From positions 62,001-126,000 of the forward strand of contig CASFGA010000003.1 of the NCBI GenBank assembly GCA_949294185.1: DNA of 64,000 bases, given 5' to 3'. Source of the stretch: an uncultured Bacteroides sp. (GTDB lineage: Bacteria; Bacteroidota; Bacteroidia; Bacteroidales; Bacteroidaceae). Shown one piece after another: positions 54,726 through 63,178 of the stretch. Each line of letters opens with the position of its first letter. The stretch's first letter is position 1. Below the pieces are notes generated by a model, which ran no database searches, was not told the DNA's origin, and saw only the letters and a list, made by a program, of their open reading frames with translations. The position numbers and the translations under genes were made by a program.

Positions 54726-55637
54726 TTAAAAATATCCTTCACGTTTCTTCTGCTCCATGCTCGCATCCTGATCAAAGTCAATGACACGAGTGGTACGCTC
54801 ACTCTTGGTGGTGGTCATCATCTCCTCCACAATCTTTTCAATCGTATCTGCTTCGCTCTCAATGGCTCCGGTAAGCGGCCAACAGCCAAGTGTGCGGAAA
54901 CGTATCTTCTTCATTTCAATCTTGTCCTTATACTTTTCGGGCAATCTGTCATCATCCGGCATTATCAGCTGCCCGTCGATATTCACTACCGGACGCTCTT
55001 TGGCAAAATAAAGCGGAACTATAGGAATGTTCTCCAAGCGAATGTACTGCCAAATGTCAAGTTCCGTCCAGTTACTCAGAGGAAACACGCGGATGCTCTC
55101 TCCTTTACGGATGCGAGCATTATAAATGTCCCACAGTTCCGGACGTTGGTTCTTCGGATCCCATTGGTGGAACTCATTGCGGAACGAAAAGATACGTTCC
55201 TTCGCACGCGACTTTTCCTCATCACGGCGCGCTCCGCCAAAGGCCGCATCAAACTTATATTTGTCAAGCGCATGCAGCAGTGCCTGCGTCTTCATAATAT
55301 CGGTATGCACTTTGCTGCCATGTGTAAACGGACCTACTCCGGCACGAAACGCTTCCATATTACTCTCGACAATCAGATTCCATCCGTATTTCTTCGCATA
55401 CTCATCGCGGAACTGTATCATTTCCTTGAATTTCCATTTCGAGTCAATATGCATCAAAGGGAACGGAACCTTTCCCGGAGCGAAGGCCTTCTCGGCCAGA
55501 CGCACCATCACAGACGAATCCTTGCCAATGCTGTAAAGCATTACCGGATTCTCAAATTCAGCGGCCACCTCGCGGATGATATGGATGGACTCCGCCTCCA
55601 GTTCCTTCAGATGGCTCAATTTATATTCTTCTTTCAT
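54726..55637 (-). CDS. cysD: Sulfate adenylyltransferase subunit 2
   Basis: 303 residues. An ATP pyrophosphatase-type fold: PP-loop [18 protein letters not shown], then [42 protein letters not shown] and the C-terminal [19 protein letters not shown]. It is the catalytic half of the CysDN sulfurylase. Start ATG 55637; the gene lies 23 bp after cysC. Confidence 0.96.
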   Translation of the reverse strand: MKEEYKLSHLKELEAESIHIIREVAAEFENPVMLYSIGKDSSVMVRLAEKAFAPGKVPFPLMHIDSKWKFKEMIQFRDEYAKKYGWNLIVESNMEAFRAGVGPFTHGSKVHTDIMKTQALLHALDKYKFDAAFGGARRDEEKSRAKERIFSFRNEFHQWDPKNQRPELWDIYNARIRKGESIRVFPLSNWTELDIWQYIRLENIPIVPLYFAKERPVVNIDGQLIMPDDDRLPEKYKDKIEMKKIRFRTLGCWPLTGAIESEADTIEKIVEEMMTTTKSERTTRVIDFDQDASMEQKKREGYF

Positions 55638-55660
55638 CTTTTATATATGAGTTTCTGTTT

Positions 55661-56263
55661 TCAATCTTTATCTGTCAACACTTTCGGCAACACAAGCTCC
55701 AATAACCGGACAACACACTCTTCTACCGACAGTACGGAAGTGTCCAACGAAAGTGCGGGATGCTCCGGCGCCTCAAACGGAGCGGAAATGCCGGTAAAAT
55801 TCTTTATCTCCCCCCGGCGCGCCTTGGCATACAGTCCTTTTACATCTCTACGTTCACACTCCTCTATGGGCGTGCATACATATACTTCCATAAAGTCTTC
55901 TTTACCTATAATGTCGGCAGCCATCTCACGGATATCATTGTTCGGGCTGATGAACGCCGCAAGAGTTATCACTCCCGTATCCACAAACAGCCTGCCCACC
56001 TCGGCGATGCGACGAATGTTTTCCACACGGTCTTCCGGCGAGAAGCCCAAATTATTGTTTATACCGCTGCGTATGTTGTCACCGTCCAGAATGCGGCACA
56101 GCAAGCCCCGTTTCTGCAACTCACGCTCCAGAGCAATAGCTATCGTGCTTTTCCCCGAACCGCTCAGTCCGGTAAACCATATCATCAGTCCCCGCTGTCC
56201 CAACAACGCCTCCTTGTCGGCGCGAGTCAGCATCTTGTCAAATATCGGATATATATGTTCCAT
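55661..56263 (-). CDS. cysC: Adenylylsulfate kinase
   Basis: 200 residues from ATG 56263; a TTG at 56281 would overlap the permease gene. P-loop WFTGLSGSGKST (33-44), the DGDNIRSGINNNLGFS substrate motif and GLYAKARRGEIKNFTGIS, with FEAPEHPALSLDT at the end. It phosphorylates APS to PAPS, the donor for the sulfotransferase two genes later. It starts 4 bp after the SLC13 permease stop. Confidence 0.95.
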   Translation of the reverse strand: MEHIYPIFDKMLTRADKEALLGQRGLMIWFTGLSGSGKSTIAIALERELQKRGLLCRILDGDNIRSGINNNLGFSPEDRVENIRRIAEVGRLFVDTGVITLAAFISPNNDIREMAADIIGKEDFMEVYVCTPIEECERRDVKGLYAKARRGEIKNFTGISAPFEAPEHPALSLDTSVLSVEECVVRLLELVLPKVLTDKD

Positions 56264-56267
56264 CGTT

Positions 56268-57836
56268 TCATGCAGCCGCAAACGGCCAGATTAAAGGGAT
56301 TAGTATAACAGACAATATCATCACTATCAAATCCATCGGCAAGCCAATCTTCACAAAGTCGGTGAACTTGTAGTTGCCCGCACCCTGCACTATCAGATTA
56401 GTCTGATAACCGATGGGAGTGGCGAAACCGGCCGAAGCGGCTACGCAGATGGCTATAAAGAACGGCATGGGATCAACCCCAAACTTTTCCGCCGTCTCCA
56501 GAGCAAGCGGAAAGGCAAGTGCGGCGGCAGCATTATTCGTTACAAGCTCTGTAACGACAAGTGTCACAAAATAAAGTAGGGCAAGCGCTCCCCATGCGCC
56601 AAGCGGACCCGAAACCTCCTTGATGAACCGAGCAATCAACGCTGCCAGACCCGACTCCTCCATAGCCGCACTGATGGCAAACGCACAGGCTATCGTTATC
56701 AGAATATCCCAACTGATGTATTTCGTGTATTTCTTGGGCGGGAAAAGCTTAAGCCATGCCATCACCACTGCCGTAACCGAGGCAAAGAAGAACATGTCCA
56801 TCTTCACATTCGGGAAACGCTCCTGAATGTAGGGCAGTTCACCCACCGTAGCCCCCACAATCATGACAAGAAGCAGCGCCAAGGCAGTCCACTTCTTCCA
56901 CGAAGGCACCGGGCGTGTAGGAATCTCCTTCCCGTTGGTCATCATCAAAAAGACGGACGAATCGCCCCATGTGCGTGTAAAAGCGTCGTCAGCCGACAAC
57001 ACCAACGTATCGCCTTCCTGCAGTCTGACTTCACCCAAATTCTCAGTTATCACCTGGCCGCCCTGGCGTATTTCCCTCACCTCGGCACCATACCTCCGCT
57101 TGAAGTCGAAATTCTTCAACTGCCGCTTCAGTCCCGGAAAGCGCGATGCCAGAACCACCTCTACAATATGCTGCCCGCTTTCCGCCGCAGCATCAGCTTC
57201 CTCATCCTCGAAACTGTCGGGACGTTCTGCCGGCAACAGCTTCTTCGAGGCCAGTACAATGAAAAGCAGTCCCGCCACCGTTATCGGTATTCCAATCCAA
57301 GCCAGATCAAACATCTTCAGTCCCTCAAATCCCCGGTCTATCATCATGCCATGAACCACCAGGTTTGTCGAGGTTCCAATCAGCGTACACAGTCCTCCGA
57401 GAATAGTGGCATACGAAAGGGGAATCAGAAACTTCGTGCACGACAGACCGCACTTCTTCGCCCAGTTCTTTACGATGGGCGCAAAAATCACCACCACGGG
57501 CGTATTGTTGAGAAACGCCGAAAAAGCACTTACTACCGGAAGCAGACGCAACTGGGCCCGCATGACGGTAGTCTTCCTCTCGGGCAACAACTTCTTGATA
57601 ACGGCTGCCAATGCACCACTCTGCCGCACACCCTCACTCACGAGAAACAGAAGAGCCACCGTAATCATGCCCCGGTTACTGAATCCCGCCACCATCTGCT
57701 GCGGGGTAATGATGCCCGCCACCATGAAGAGCACCACGAGCGACAGCAGCACAATGCCCGGACGCATCTTGTCCATAATAAGAGCTATCAGCATTCCCGC
57801 CAGCCCGAGCAAAACAAACAATATCTCAAAATTCAT
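56268..57836 (-). CDS. SLC13-family permease with RCK_C domain (probable sulfate importer)
   Basis: 522 residues. SLC13 repeats: SAFLNNTPVVVIFAPIV with LIGTSTNLVVHG, and TNNAAAALAFPLA with ATPIGYQTNLIVQG. A TrkA-C regulatory domain lies between the membrane halves (about 215-300). Immediately upstream of cysC and downstream of cysQ, it is probably the sulfate importer for the pathway. It is a different protein from the second SLC13 permease at the operon's end. Confidence 0.88.
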   Translation of the reverse strand: MNFEILFVLLGLAGMLIALIMDKMRPGIVLLSLVVLFMVAGIITPQQMVAGFSNRGMITVALLFLVSEGVRQSGALAAVIKKLLPERKTTVMRAQLRLLPVVSAFSAFLNNTPVVVIFAPIVKNWAKKCGLSCTKFLIPLSYATILGGLCTLIGTSTNLVVHGMMIDRGFEGLKMFDLAWIGIPITVAGLLFIVLASKKLLPAERPDSFEDEEADAAAESGQHIVEVVLASRFPGLKRQLKNFDFKRRYGAEVREIRQGGQVITENLGEVRLQEGDTLVLSADDAFTRTWGDSSVFLMMTNGKEIPTRPVPSWKKWTALALLLVMIVGATVGELPYIQERFPNVKMDMFFFASVTAVVMAWLKLFPPKKYTKYISWDILITIACAFAISAAMEESGLAALIARFIKEVSGPLGAWGALALLYFVTLVVTELVTNNAAAALAFPLALETAEKFGVDPMPFFIAICVAASAGFATPIGYQTNLIVQGAGNYKFTDFVKIGLPMDLIVMILSVILIPLIWPFAAA

Positions 57837-57851
57837 ATCCGTCAGAGAGTT

Positions 57852-58688
57852 TTACAAGCTACAACCATCCTCCGTCATCCGTGAAACCACAAACCACGGA
57901 TTGAGCAGATCTTCCTTATTATAAAGCAGCGGAGTATCCGTCTCCGCCCGACAAACCTTTCCTCCCGAAGCACGCACAATGGCATCGCCTGCCGCCGTAT
58001 CCCACTCCATTGTCGGAGCGAACCGGGGATAGACATCAGCCCGCCCCTCAGCTACCAGACAAAGTTTCAACGAACTTCCGGCCGAAACAGTCTCCACCTT
58101 CGGATGCATCCGCTCCATCTCGGCAATATAAGCCTCCGTCTCCGGAGTGAGATGCGAACGCGAAGCCACAATGACAAAACTTTCACGCTCTTCTTCCGAA
58201 TGAGGCAGACGCTGTGCCCGCGCCATCAAATCGTCTACCGTACCTTCCGCTTCTACAGACGAAACACCGCAAAGCTTCCATGCCCCCATATCACGGTCAG
58301 CAAAATAAAGTTCCTGCTTCACCGGAATATAGATTACACCTGCTTCCGGACATCCGTCCTTCACCCACGCGATGTTTACCGTAAACTCCCCGTTCCGCTT
58401 GATAAACTCCTTCGTACCGTCCAACGGATCGACTACCCAAAGCTCACGCCAAGAGTGCCGTTCCTCTGCCGGAATCTTCTTCCCTTCCTCACTCAGAACA
58501 GGATAAGGCGTTTCCTTCAGCAAGCCGGCTATAACCTCGTGCGACTTGCGGTCGGCAACTGTCAGCGGAGAATTGTCCGCTTTTCTTTCTATCTCGAAAT
58601 CCGCATCCGGATCCGTATACACTTCCATTATTTTTGCTCCGGCCTCAACTGCGGCACAGATAGCTACATATAATATCTTCTTGTCCAT
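57852..58688 (-). CDS. cysQ: 3'(2'),5'-bisphosphate nucleotidase
   Basis: 278 or so residues from ATG 58688; the frame is open to 58724 but that extra N-terminus looks unlike the family. Inositol monophosphatase fold with the metal site LSEEGKKI, VVDPLDGTKEFIKRNGEFTVNIA and WDTAAGDAIVRASGG. It degrades PAP, the product left by sulfotransferases and toxic at high level. It is first in the operon, 15 bp before the first permease. Confidence 0.93.
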   Translation of the reverse strand: MDKKILYVAICAAVEAGAKIMEVYTDPDADFEIERKADNSPLTVADRKSHEVIAGLLKETPYPVLSEEGKKIPAEERHSWRELWVVDPLDGTKEFIKRNGEFTVNIAWVKDGCPEAGVIYIPVKQELYFADRDMGAWKLCGVSSVEAEGTVDDLMARAQRLPHSEEERESFVIVASRSHLTPETEAYIAEMERMHPKVETVSAGSSLKLCLVAEGRADVYPRFAPTMEWDTAAGDAIVRASGGKVCRAETDTPLLYNKEDLLNPWFVVSRMTEDGCSL

Positions 58689-58700
58689 AAAGCATAAATC

Positions 58701-58716
58701 GCTGTAAAATAACAGC
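58701..58716. repeat. Small inverted repeat upstream of cysQ
   Basis: GCTGT (58701-58705) and ACAGC (58712-58716) separated by 6 bp, 13 bp before the cysQ ATG. It could be an operator or a chance repeat; no consensus -7 box was found between here and 58796. Confidence 0.3.
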
Positions 58717-58796
58717 ATTTTCAAGAGTTATAAGTAGTTTGTTATTCGTTTTTTCTGTTCCTGTCTCTGTTTTATAACTTCTTTTAAGAAAATCGG

Positions 58797-60452
58797 TTAC
58801 GCCTGCACATGCGAATGTTTCCAAATCCGCCACATGTAATAAGCGCAATGTGTAAACGCAAAGGCAAACGAAATGCCCAGCAAAGTCTTGTCGGCCTCCC
58901 ATCCCACCGTCTGCTGATGCCACAATCCGGTAATGACGCTCAACACGGAAAGTACCAGTCCCAAGATGTTCAGCACCATATCCCCTTTCCGATGGGCGAC
59001 ATTGCCTTCCAGCTTGCTGTGCCTTATCCCGTAACACGCATAGATATCCAGTCCCACGAGCATCCACAATACGAGCCGTATCCAGGTGTCTGCGGGCAGA
59101 AAACACATCATGCACAGGCAGGTGAGGATTCCGAGTATCGGAACAAGAGGAACGAAAGGGGTCTTGAACGCGCGATGCACATCGGGCATCGTCTTGCGAA
59201 CAACCAATACGGCGGCACAGACCAGAGTAAAGGCAAGCAGTGTGCCGATGCTGGTCATTTCTCCCGCCACCTGGGCAGGGACAAAACCCGCCAGCAAGCT
59301 GACCAACACCATAAACAGACAGTTGCTGTGTACCGGCGTACGGAAACGCTCGTTAATGCGCGAAAAGAAAGGAGGCAGCAATCCGTCACGGCTCATACTG
59401 AGGAAAACGCGGCTTTGTCCTAACAAAGTCACCATAATGACCGAACAATATCCGAACAGGATGGCCAATATAATGGCCTTGTTCAGCCACGGATATACCG
59501 GCTGAACCACTCCGACCGCATCCGGCACTCCCATCTTCTCGATGGCAACCGCAACCGGCGCGATGCCTACCTGCCCTTCGAAATCCGTATAATGAGCCAC
59601 TCCGGTCATTACATGGGCAAACAGGATGTAAAGCACCGTACACACCAACAGCGAAACAAGGATTCCTATCGGCATGTCCCGCTTCGGATTCTTGGTTTCC
59701 TGCGCAGCCGTACTTACCGCATCGAAGCCCAAGAAAGCGAAAAACACGATGGCCGCCCCCCGAAGAATGCCGGAAAATCCGAACTCTCCCAGTTTTCCAG
59801 TATTTTCCGGAATGTAGGGAACATAATTCTCGGCCTGAATGAAACGCCATCCGAGCACCACAAAAATAAGTATGACTGAAATCTTGAGAAACACAATCAG
59901 CCCGTTGAAGAAAGAGCTGCCCGCCGTCCCCCGCATCAGAATCAGGCTCATCAGCACCACAATCACCATAGCTGGAATATTGATGATTCCCCCGTCCCAC
60001 GGGCAGGCAGTCAGGGCATGCGGCAGTTCAATGCCGACTCCCTGAAGGAAGACAACCAGATAACGGCTCCAACTGATGCTGACTGTGGTAGCCGCCACCG
60101 TATATTCCAACACCAAATCCCAACCGATAATCCAGGCAATCAGCTCGCCCATCGTGGCATACGAATAGGTATAAGCACTTCCGGCCACCGGAATCATGGA
60201 GGCGAACTCCGCATAACAGAGTCCGGCGAAGCAGCAGCCCACGGCCGCAATGATGAATGACAGCGTGATGGCGGGTCCGGTATAGGTGGCAGCCACCGTT
60301 CCCGTGATGGAAAACAGTCCGGCGCCGATTATCACGCCTACTCCCAGAGCTACCAGACTGACCGGCCCCAAGACCCTTTTCAGTGTCTTGCTTCCCGTTT
60401 CGGCAGCTTCTGCCTGAAGCGCGTCTATGCTTTTCCGAATGAATAATCCCAT
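58797..60452 (-). CDS. APC-family amino acid permease
   Basis: 551 residues with about 14 hydrophobic segments. The APC opening GVGVIIGAGLFSITGTVAA and the CYAEFASMIPVAGSAYTYSYATMGEL and FFAFLGFDAVSTAAQETKNPKRDMPIGI segments are cationic-amino-acid-transporter-like. Substrate specificity cannot be set from the sequence. It is separated from cysQ by 108 bp and has its own -7 box. Confidence 0.9.
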   Translation of the reverse strand: MGLFIRKSIDALQAEAAETGSKTLKRVLGPVSLVALGVGVIIGAGLFSITGTVAATYTGPAITLSFIIAAVGCCFAGLCYAEFASMIPVAGSAYTYSYATMGELIAWIIGWDLVLEYTVAATTVSISWSRYLVVFLQGVGIELPHALTACPWDGGIINIPAMVIVVLMSLILMRGTAGSSFFNGLIVFLKISVILIFVVLGWRFIQAENYVPYIPENTGKLGEFGFSGILRGAAIVFFAFLGFDAVSTAAQETKNPKRDMPIGILVSLLVCTVLYILFAHVMTGVAHYTDFEGQVGIAPVAVAIEKMGVPDAVGVVQPVYPWLNKAIILAILFGYCSVIMVTLLGQSRVFLSMSRDGLLPPFFSRINERFRTPVHSNCLFMVLVSLLAGFVPAQVAGEMTSIGTLLAFTLVCAAVLVVRKTMPDVHRAFKTPFVPLVPILGILTCLCMMCFLPADTWIRLVLWMLVGLDIYACYGIRHSKLEGNVAHRKGDMVLNILGLVLSVLSVITGLWHQQTVGWEADKTLLGISFAFAFTHCAYYMWRIWKHSHVQA

Positions 60453-60483
60453 TATACCCTTATTATATATGTAAAACAGACCG

Positions 60484-60491
60484 CAAATTTA
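60484..60491 (-). promoter_or_regulatory. -7 element of APC permease
   Basis: TAAATTTG on the minus strand, 31 bp before the permease ATG. No TTTG at the expected distance. For the divergent M3 peptidase the best candidate box is TAACTTAG (60596-60603, plus), a weak match. Confidence 0.5.
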
Positions 60492-60653
60492 CACAGAAAT
60501 CCGGTAAATCTAAGCCTGTGCCTCAAAAAAGTCAACAAAACCGATTCCCAAATGTTCTTAACCGGCCTGCAATGCTTGCTTTACAAGATTTTTGACTAAC
60601 TTAGCCCGCGTTAATCACAACGCCATTCTTAAAACAAAAATAAAAGAAAAAAG

Positions 60654-62801
60654 ATGAGAAACTCATGCAAACATTTATTTGCCGCCGCGCTGTTGGCCTC
60701 ATCACTGGCAGCATACGGGCAAGACGGAGCGGGACATGTCAATCCGTTCCTCAGTGAATATACCACACCCTACGGAGTCCCTCCGTTTGAACAGATTACT
60801 GTAGACGACTATCGGGAAGGGCTGCTGAAAGGAATGGAAGAGCAGAAGCGTGAAATCGATGCCATCGTAAACCAACGCTCCATGCCTGATTTTGAAAACA
60901 CCATTGCAGCTCTCGACCGCAGCGGGGCCTTGCTCAAAAAGGTGCAGATCGTGTTCGGCGGACAAAACAGCTGCAACACCAACGAAGAGCTTCAGGCTCT
61001 CGACATGGAGATGACGCCGCTGCTCTCGGCGCATCGGGACGACATCTCGCTGAACAAGCGGCTTTTCGCCCGGGTAAAGGAGGTTTACGACAACCGCGAG
61101 AAGTTCAACCTGAACAAGGAACAGGCCAAGCTGCTGGAAAACACCTACAAGGACTTTGCTCGCAAGGGAGCAAACCTGAGTGAAGCCGACCAACAGAAGT
61201 TGCGCGAACTGAACAGCCGGATCTCGATGCTGCAACTTACGTTTGAACAGAACATGCTGAAAGAGACCAATGCCTTCAAGCTCGTCGTGGACGACAGGGA
61301 GGATCTGAGCGGACTGCCCGACGCACTGATCGCTTCGGCCGCTGAAACCGCCAAGAGCATGGGCGAGGAAGGCAAATGGGTATTCACGCTGCACAACCCG
61401 AGCATCATGCCGTTTCTGCAGTATGCCGACAACCGGACACTGCGCGAACGGATGTTCAAGGCATACATCAACCGTGGAAACAACGGAAACAGCGAAGACA
61501 ACAAGGAGGTGGTGCGGCAGCTCGTCAGCGCGCGTCTGGAGAAAGCGAAGCTGATGGGGTATGAAGACTATGCCTCGATGGCACTGGAAGACCGCATGGC
61601 CAAAAACGAAGAGAATGTATACAACCTGCTCGACCAACTTTGGACGCCTGCCGTCAACAAAGCAAAAGAGGAACTGGCCGACATCAAGGCGGAAATCAGG
61701 AAGGAAGGCAAAGACTTCGAGCCGGAAGGATGGGACTGGCGGTATTATTTTGAAAAGGCCAAGAAAAGCAAATACAATATCGACGAAAACGAAATCCGTC
61801 CGTATCTGGAGCTGAACCATGTGCGCGAAGGGGCCTTCTATGTAGCCAACCGTCTTTACGGCATTCACTTCCGCCAACTGGAATACATGCCGAAGCCTCA
61901 TCCCGAAGCACAGGTGTTCGAGTGCATCGACAAAGACGGGAAGACATTGGGCATCATCTACTTCGACTTCTTCCCGCGCACGAGCAAAGGCGGCGGAGCA
62001 TGGTGTGGAAGCTACCGCCCGCAGAGTTACGACGACAAGGGAAACCGCATCATCCCCGTGGTAACCATCGTGTGCAACTTTACCAAGCCGTCGGCCGGAC
62101 AGCCTGCGCTGCTCAGCCCCGACGAAGCCACCACGCTTTTCCATGAGTTCGGGCACGGACTGCACAGCCTGTTCCGCGATGTACACTACTCCGGTGTAGG
62201 CAGCGTGCCGCGCGACTTCGTGGAACTGCCTTCTCAGATTGACGAGCACTGGACATTCGAGCCGGAAGTGCTGAAGGTATATGCCAAACATTACCAGACG
62301 GGCGAAACCATCCCCACAGAACTGGTGGAGAAATACGAGGCAAGCAGCAAATACGGACAGGGCTTCGCCACCGTGGAATATCTGGCCGCCTCGCTGCTTG
62401 ACATGGACTATCACACGCTGAAGTCTGTTCCCGAAGACATGGATGTGATGAAGTTTGAAGAGCAGGTGTTGGGCAAGCGCGGCATCCCCAGCCAGATTCC
62501 GTCGCGCTACCGCAGCACCTATTTCAGCCATACCATGGGCGGCGGATATACGGCGGGATACTACAGCTATATATGGGCTGAAGTGCTCGACTGCGATGCC
62601 TTCGGTGCTTACGTAGAGAGCGGCGACCTTTTCAATCCCGAGCTGGCGGAAAAGTTCCGCAAGTATGTCCTCACTCCGGGCGGCATCGACGATGCGACCG
62701 ACATGTACATCAATTTCCGCGGCAAGGGGCCGGACATCAAATGGCTGCTGGAAAAGCGGGGACTCAACACGCAGGAGGATGTAAAGCAGAATAAGGAGTG
62801 A
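60654..62801 (+). CDS. M3-family metallopeptidase (peptidyl-dipeptidase Dcp type)
   Basis: 715 residues with signal peptide ending SLAAYGQ, so it acts in the periplasm. Zinc motif His497-Glu498-x-x-His501 in LFHEFGHGLHSLF, with the helical DRMAKNEENVYNLLDQLW and the closing YSYIWAEVLDCDAFGAYVESG and NFRGKGPDIKWLLEKRG. Dcp-like enzymes trim dipeptides from the C-terminus of oligopeptides. Single gene, followed by a hairpin. Confidence 0.93.
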   Translation: MRNSCKHLFAAALLASSLAAYGQDGAGHVNPFLSEYTTPYGVPPFEQITVDDYREGLLKGMEEQKREIDAIVNQRSMPDFENTIAALDRSGALLKKVQIVFGGQNSCNTNEELQALDMEMTPLLSAHRDDISLNKRLFARVKEVYDNREKFNLNKEQAKLLENTYKDFARKGANLSEADQQKLRELNSRISMLQLTFEQNMLKETNAFKLVVDDREDLSGLPDALIASAAETAKSMGEEGKWVFTLHNPSIMPFLQYADNRTLRERMFKAYINRGNNGNSEDNKEVVRQLVSARLEKAKLMGYEDYASMALEDRMAKNEENVYNLLDQLWTPAVNKAKEELADIKAEIRKEGKDFEPEGWDWRYYFEKAKKSKYNIDENEIRPYLELNHVREGAFYVANRLYGIHFRQLEYMPKPHPEAQVFECIDKDGKTLGIIYFDFFPRTSKGGGAWCGSYRPQSYDDKGNRIIPVVTIVCNFTKPSAGQPALLSPDEATTLFHEFGHGLHSLFRDVHYSGVGSVPRDFVELPSQIDEHWTFEPEVLKVYAKHYQTGETIPTELVEKYEASSKYGQGFATVEYLAASLLDMDYHTLKSVPEDMDVMKFEEQVLGKRGIPSQIPSRYRSTYFSHTMGGGYTAGYYSYIWAEVLDCDAFGAYVESGDLFNPELAEKFRKYVLTPGGIDDATDMYINFRGKGPDIKWLLEKRGLNTQEDVKQNKE

Positions 62802-62825
62802 CTTTTCATCCGGCCGGACAAGAAA

Positions 62826-62851
62826 AAGCGGAGGACTTCAATCCTCCGCTT
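62826..62851. terminator. Hairpin after M3 peptidase
   Basis: AAGCGGAGGA and TCCTCCGCTT (62826-62835, 62842-62851), 6-nt loop. On the minus strand it is followed by TTTTTCTT, so it can also stop minus-strand transcripts from the glycosidase side. Confidence 0.7.
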
Positions 62852-62924
62852 CCGCACAAAGTTTTCTGAAAATCTCCTGACACGCTGACACGATTAAAGG
62901 CAAGGAGCAGTCATTCAACCCGTT

Positions 62925-62993
62925 AAGGTGTGTCAGGAAGCGTGCCAGGAAACATTAAGGAGCTATTTCCTGACACATTTCCTGACACACCTT
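62925..62993. repeat. 28-bp imperfect inverted repeat of GTGTCAGGAA units
   Basis: Arms 62925-62952 and 62966-62993 pair over 28 positions with 3 mismatches and a 13-nt loop. Each arm has two related units (GTGTCAGGAA and GTGCCAGGAA). More CTGACAC copies stand at 62879-62893. It could be a folded RNA, a binding array or a mobile-element remnant. Confidence 0.65.
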
Positions 62994-63030
62994 ACAAATT
63001 GCCTGCCTATAAGTGACTCATCCTCCCGCA

Positions 63031-63085
63031 AAAACAAATTGTCCTGCGGAGAAAAATAATTTTTCTCCGCAGGACAATTTGTTTT
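63031..63085. repeat. Perfect 26-bp hairpin with 3-nt loop
   Basis: Left arm 63031-63056 and right arm 63060-63085 are fully complementary; the loop is TAA. The stem begins AAAACAAATTG and closes with GGAGAAAAA/TTTTTCTCC. T-rich ends on both strands suit a bidirectional terminator, though the length is unusual. Confidence 0.75.
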
Positions 63086-63106
63086 CTTCCGCATCAAAAA
63101 AGTTTG

Positions 63107-63163
63107 TCAGAACAGCTTGCCCAGATTGAACTTATAGCCTACTGACAGGGAAAGCGTATGATA
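63107..63163 (-). pseudogene. C-terminal fragment of a lost outer-membrane protein
   Basis: On the minus strand an open frame reads YHTLSLSVGYKF then NLGKLF and stops (TGA, 63109-63107). A closing VGYKF with terminal Phe is the typical end of Bacteroidales beta-barrel proteins (compare FFFTVGYKF at 13698). Only 18 codons survive; a stop (TAA) directly precedes them. So the rest of the gene was deleted, leaving this tail 15 bp beyond the glycosidase stop. Confidence 0.6.
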
Positions 63164-63178
63164 TTACAGGCGAGACAC

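Larger units (their letters stand above)
62802..63178. other. Hairpin-rich gene-free region
   Basis: 377 bp between convergent genes. It holds three strong hairpins and the tail of a lost outer-membrane protein gene (see separate entries), but no intact gene. Confidence 0.7.

Noticed and set aside
60702..62531. A 609-codon open frame antisense to the M3 peptidase gene
   Set aside because: It lies fully opposite a well-supported gene with complete motifs; its translation has no family pattern and is explained by the codon bias of the sense gene.
62925..62993. CRISPR-like array
   Set aside because: The repeats are inverted and only about 10 bp, with no regular spacers and no cas genes.
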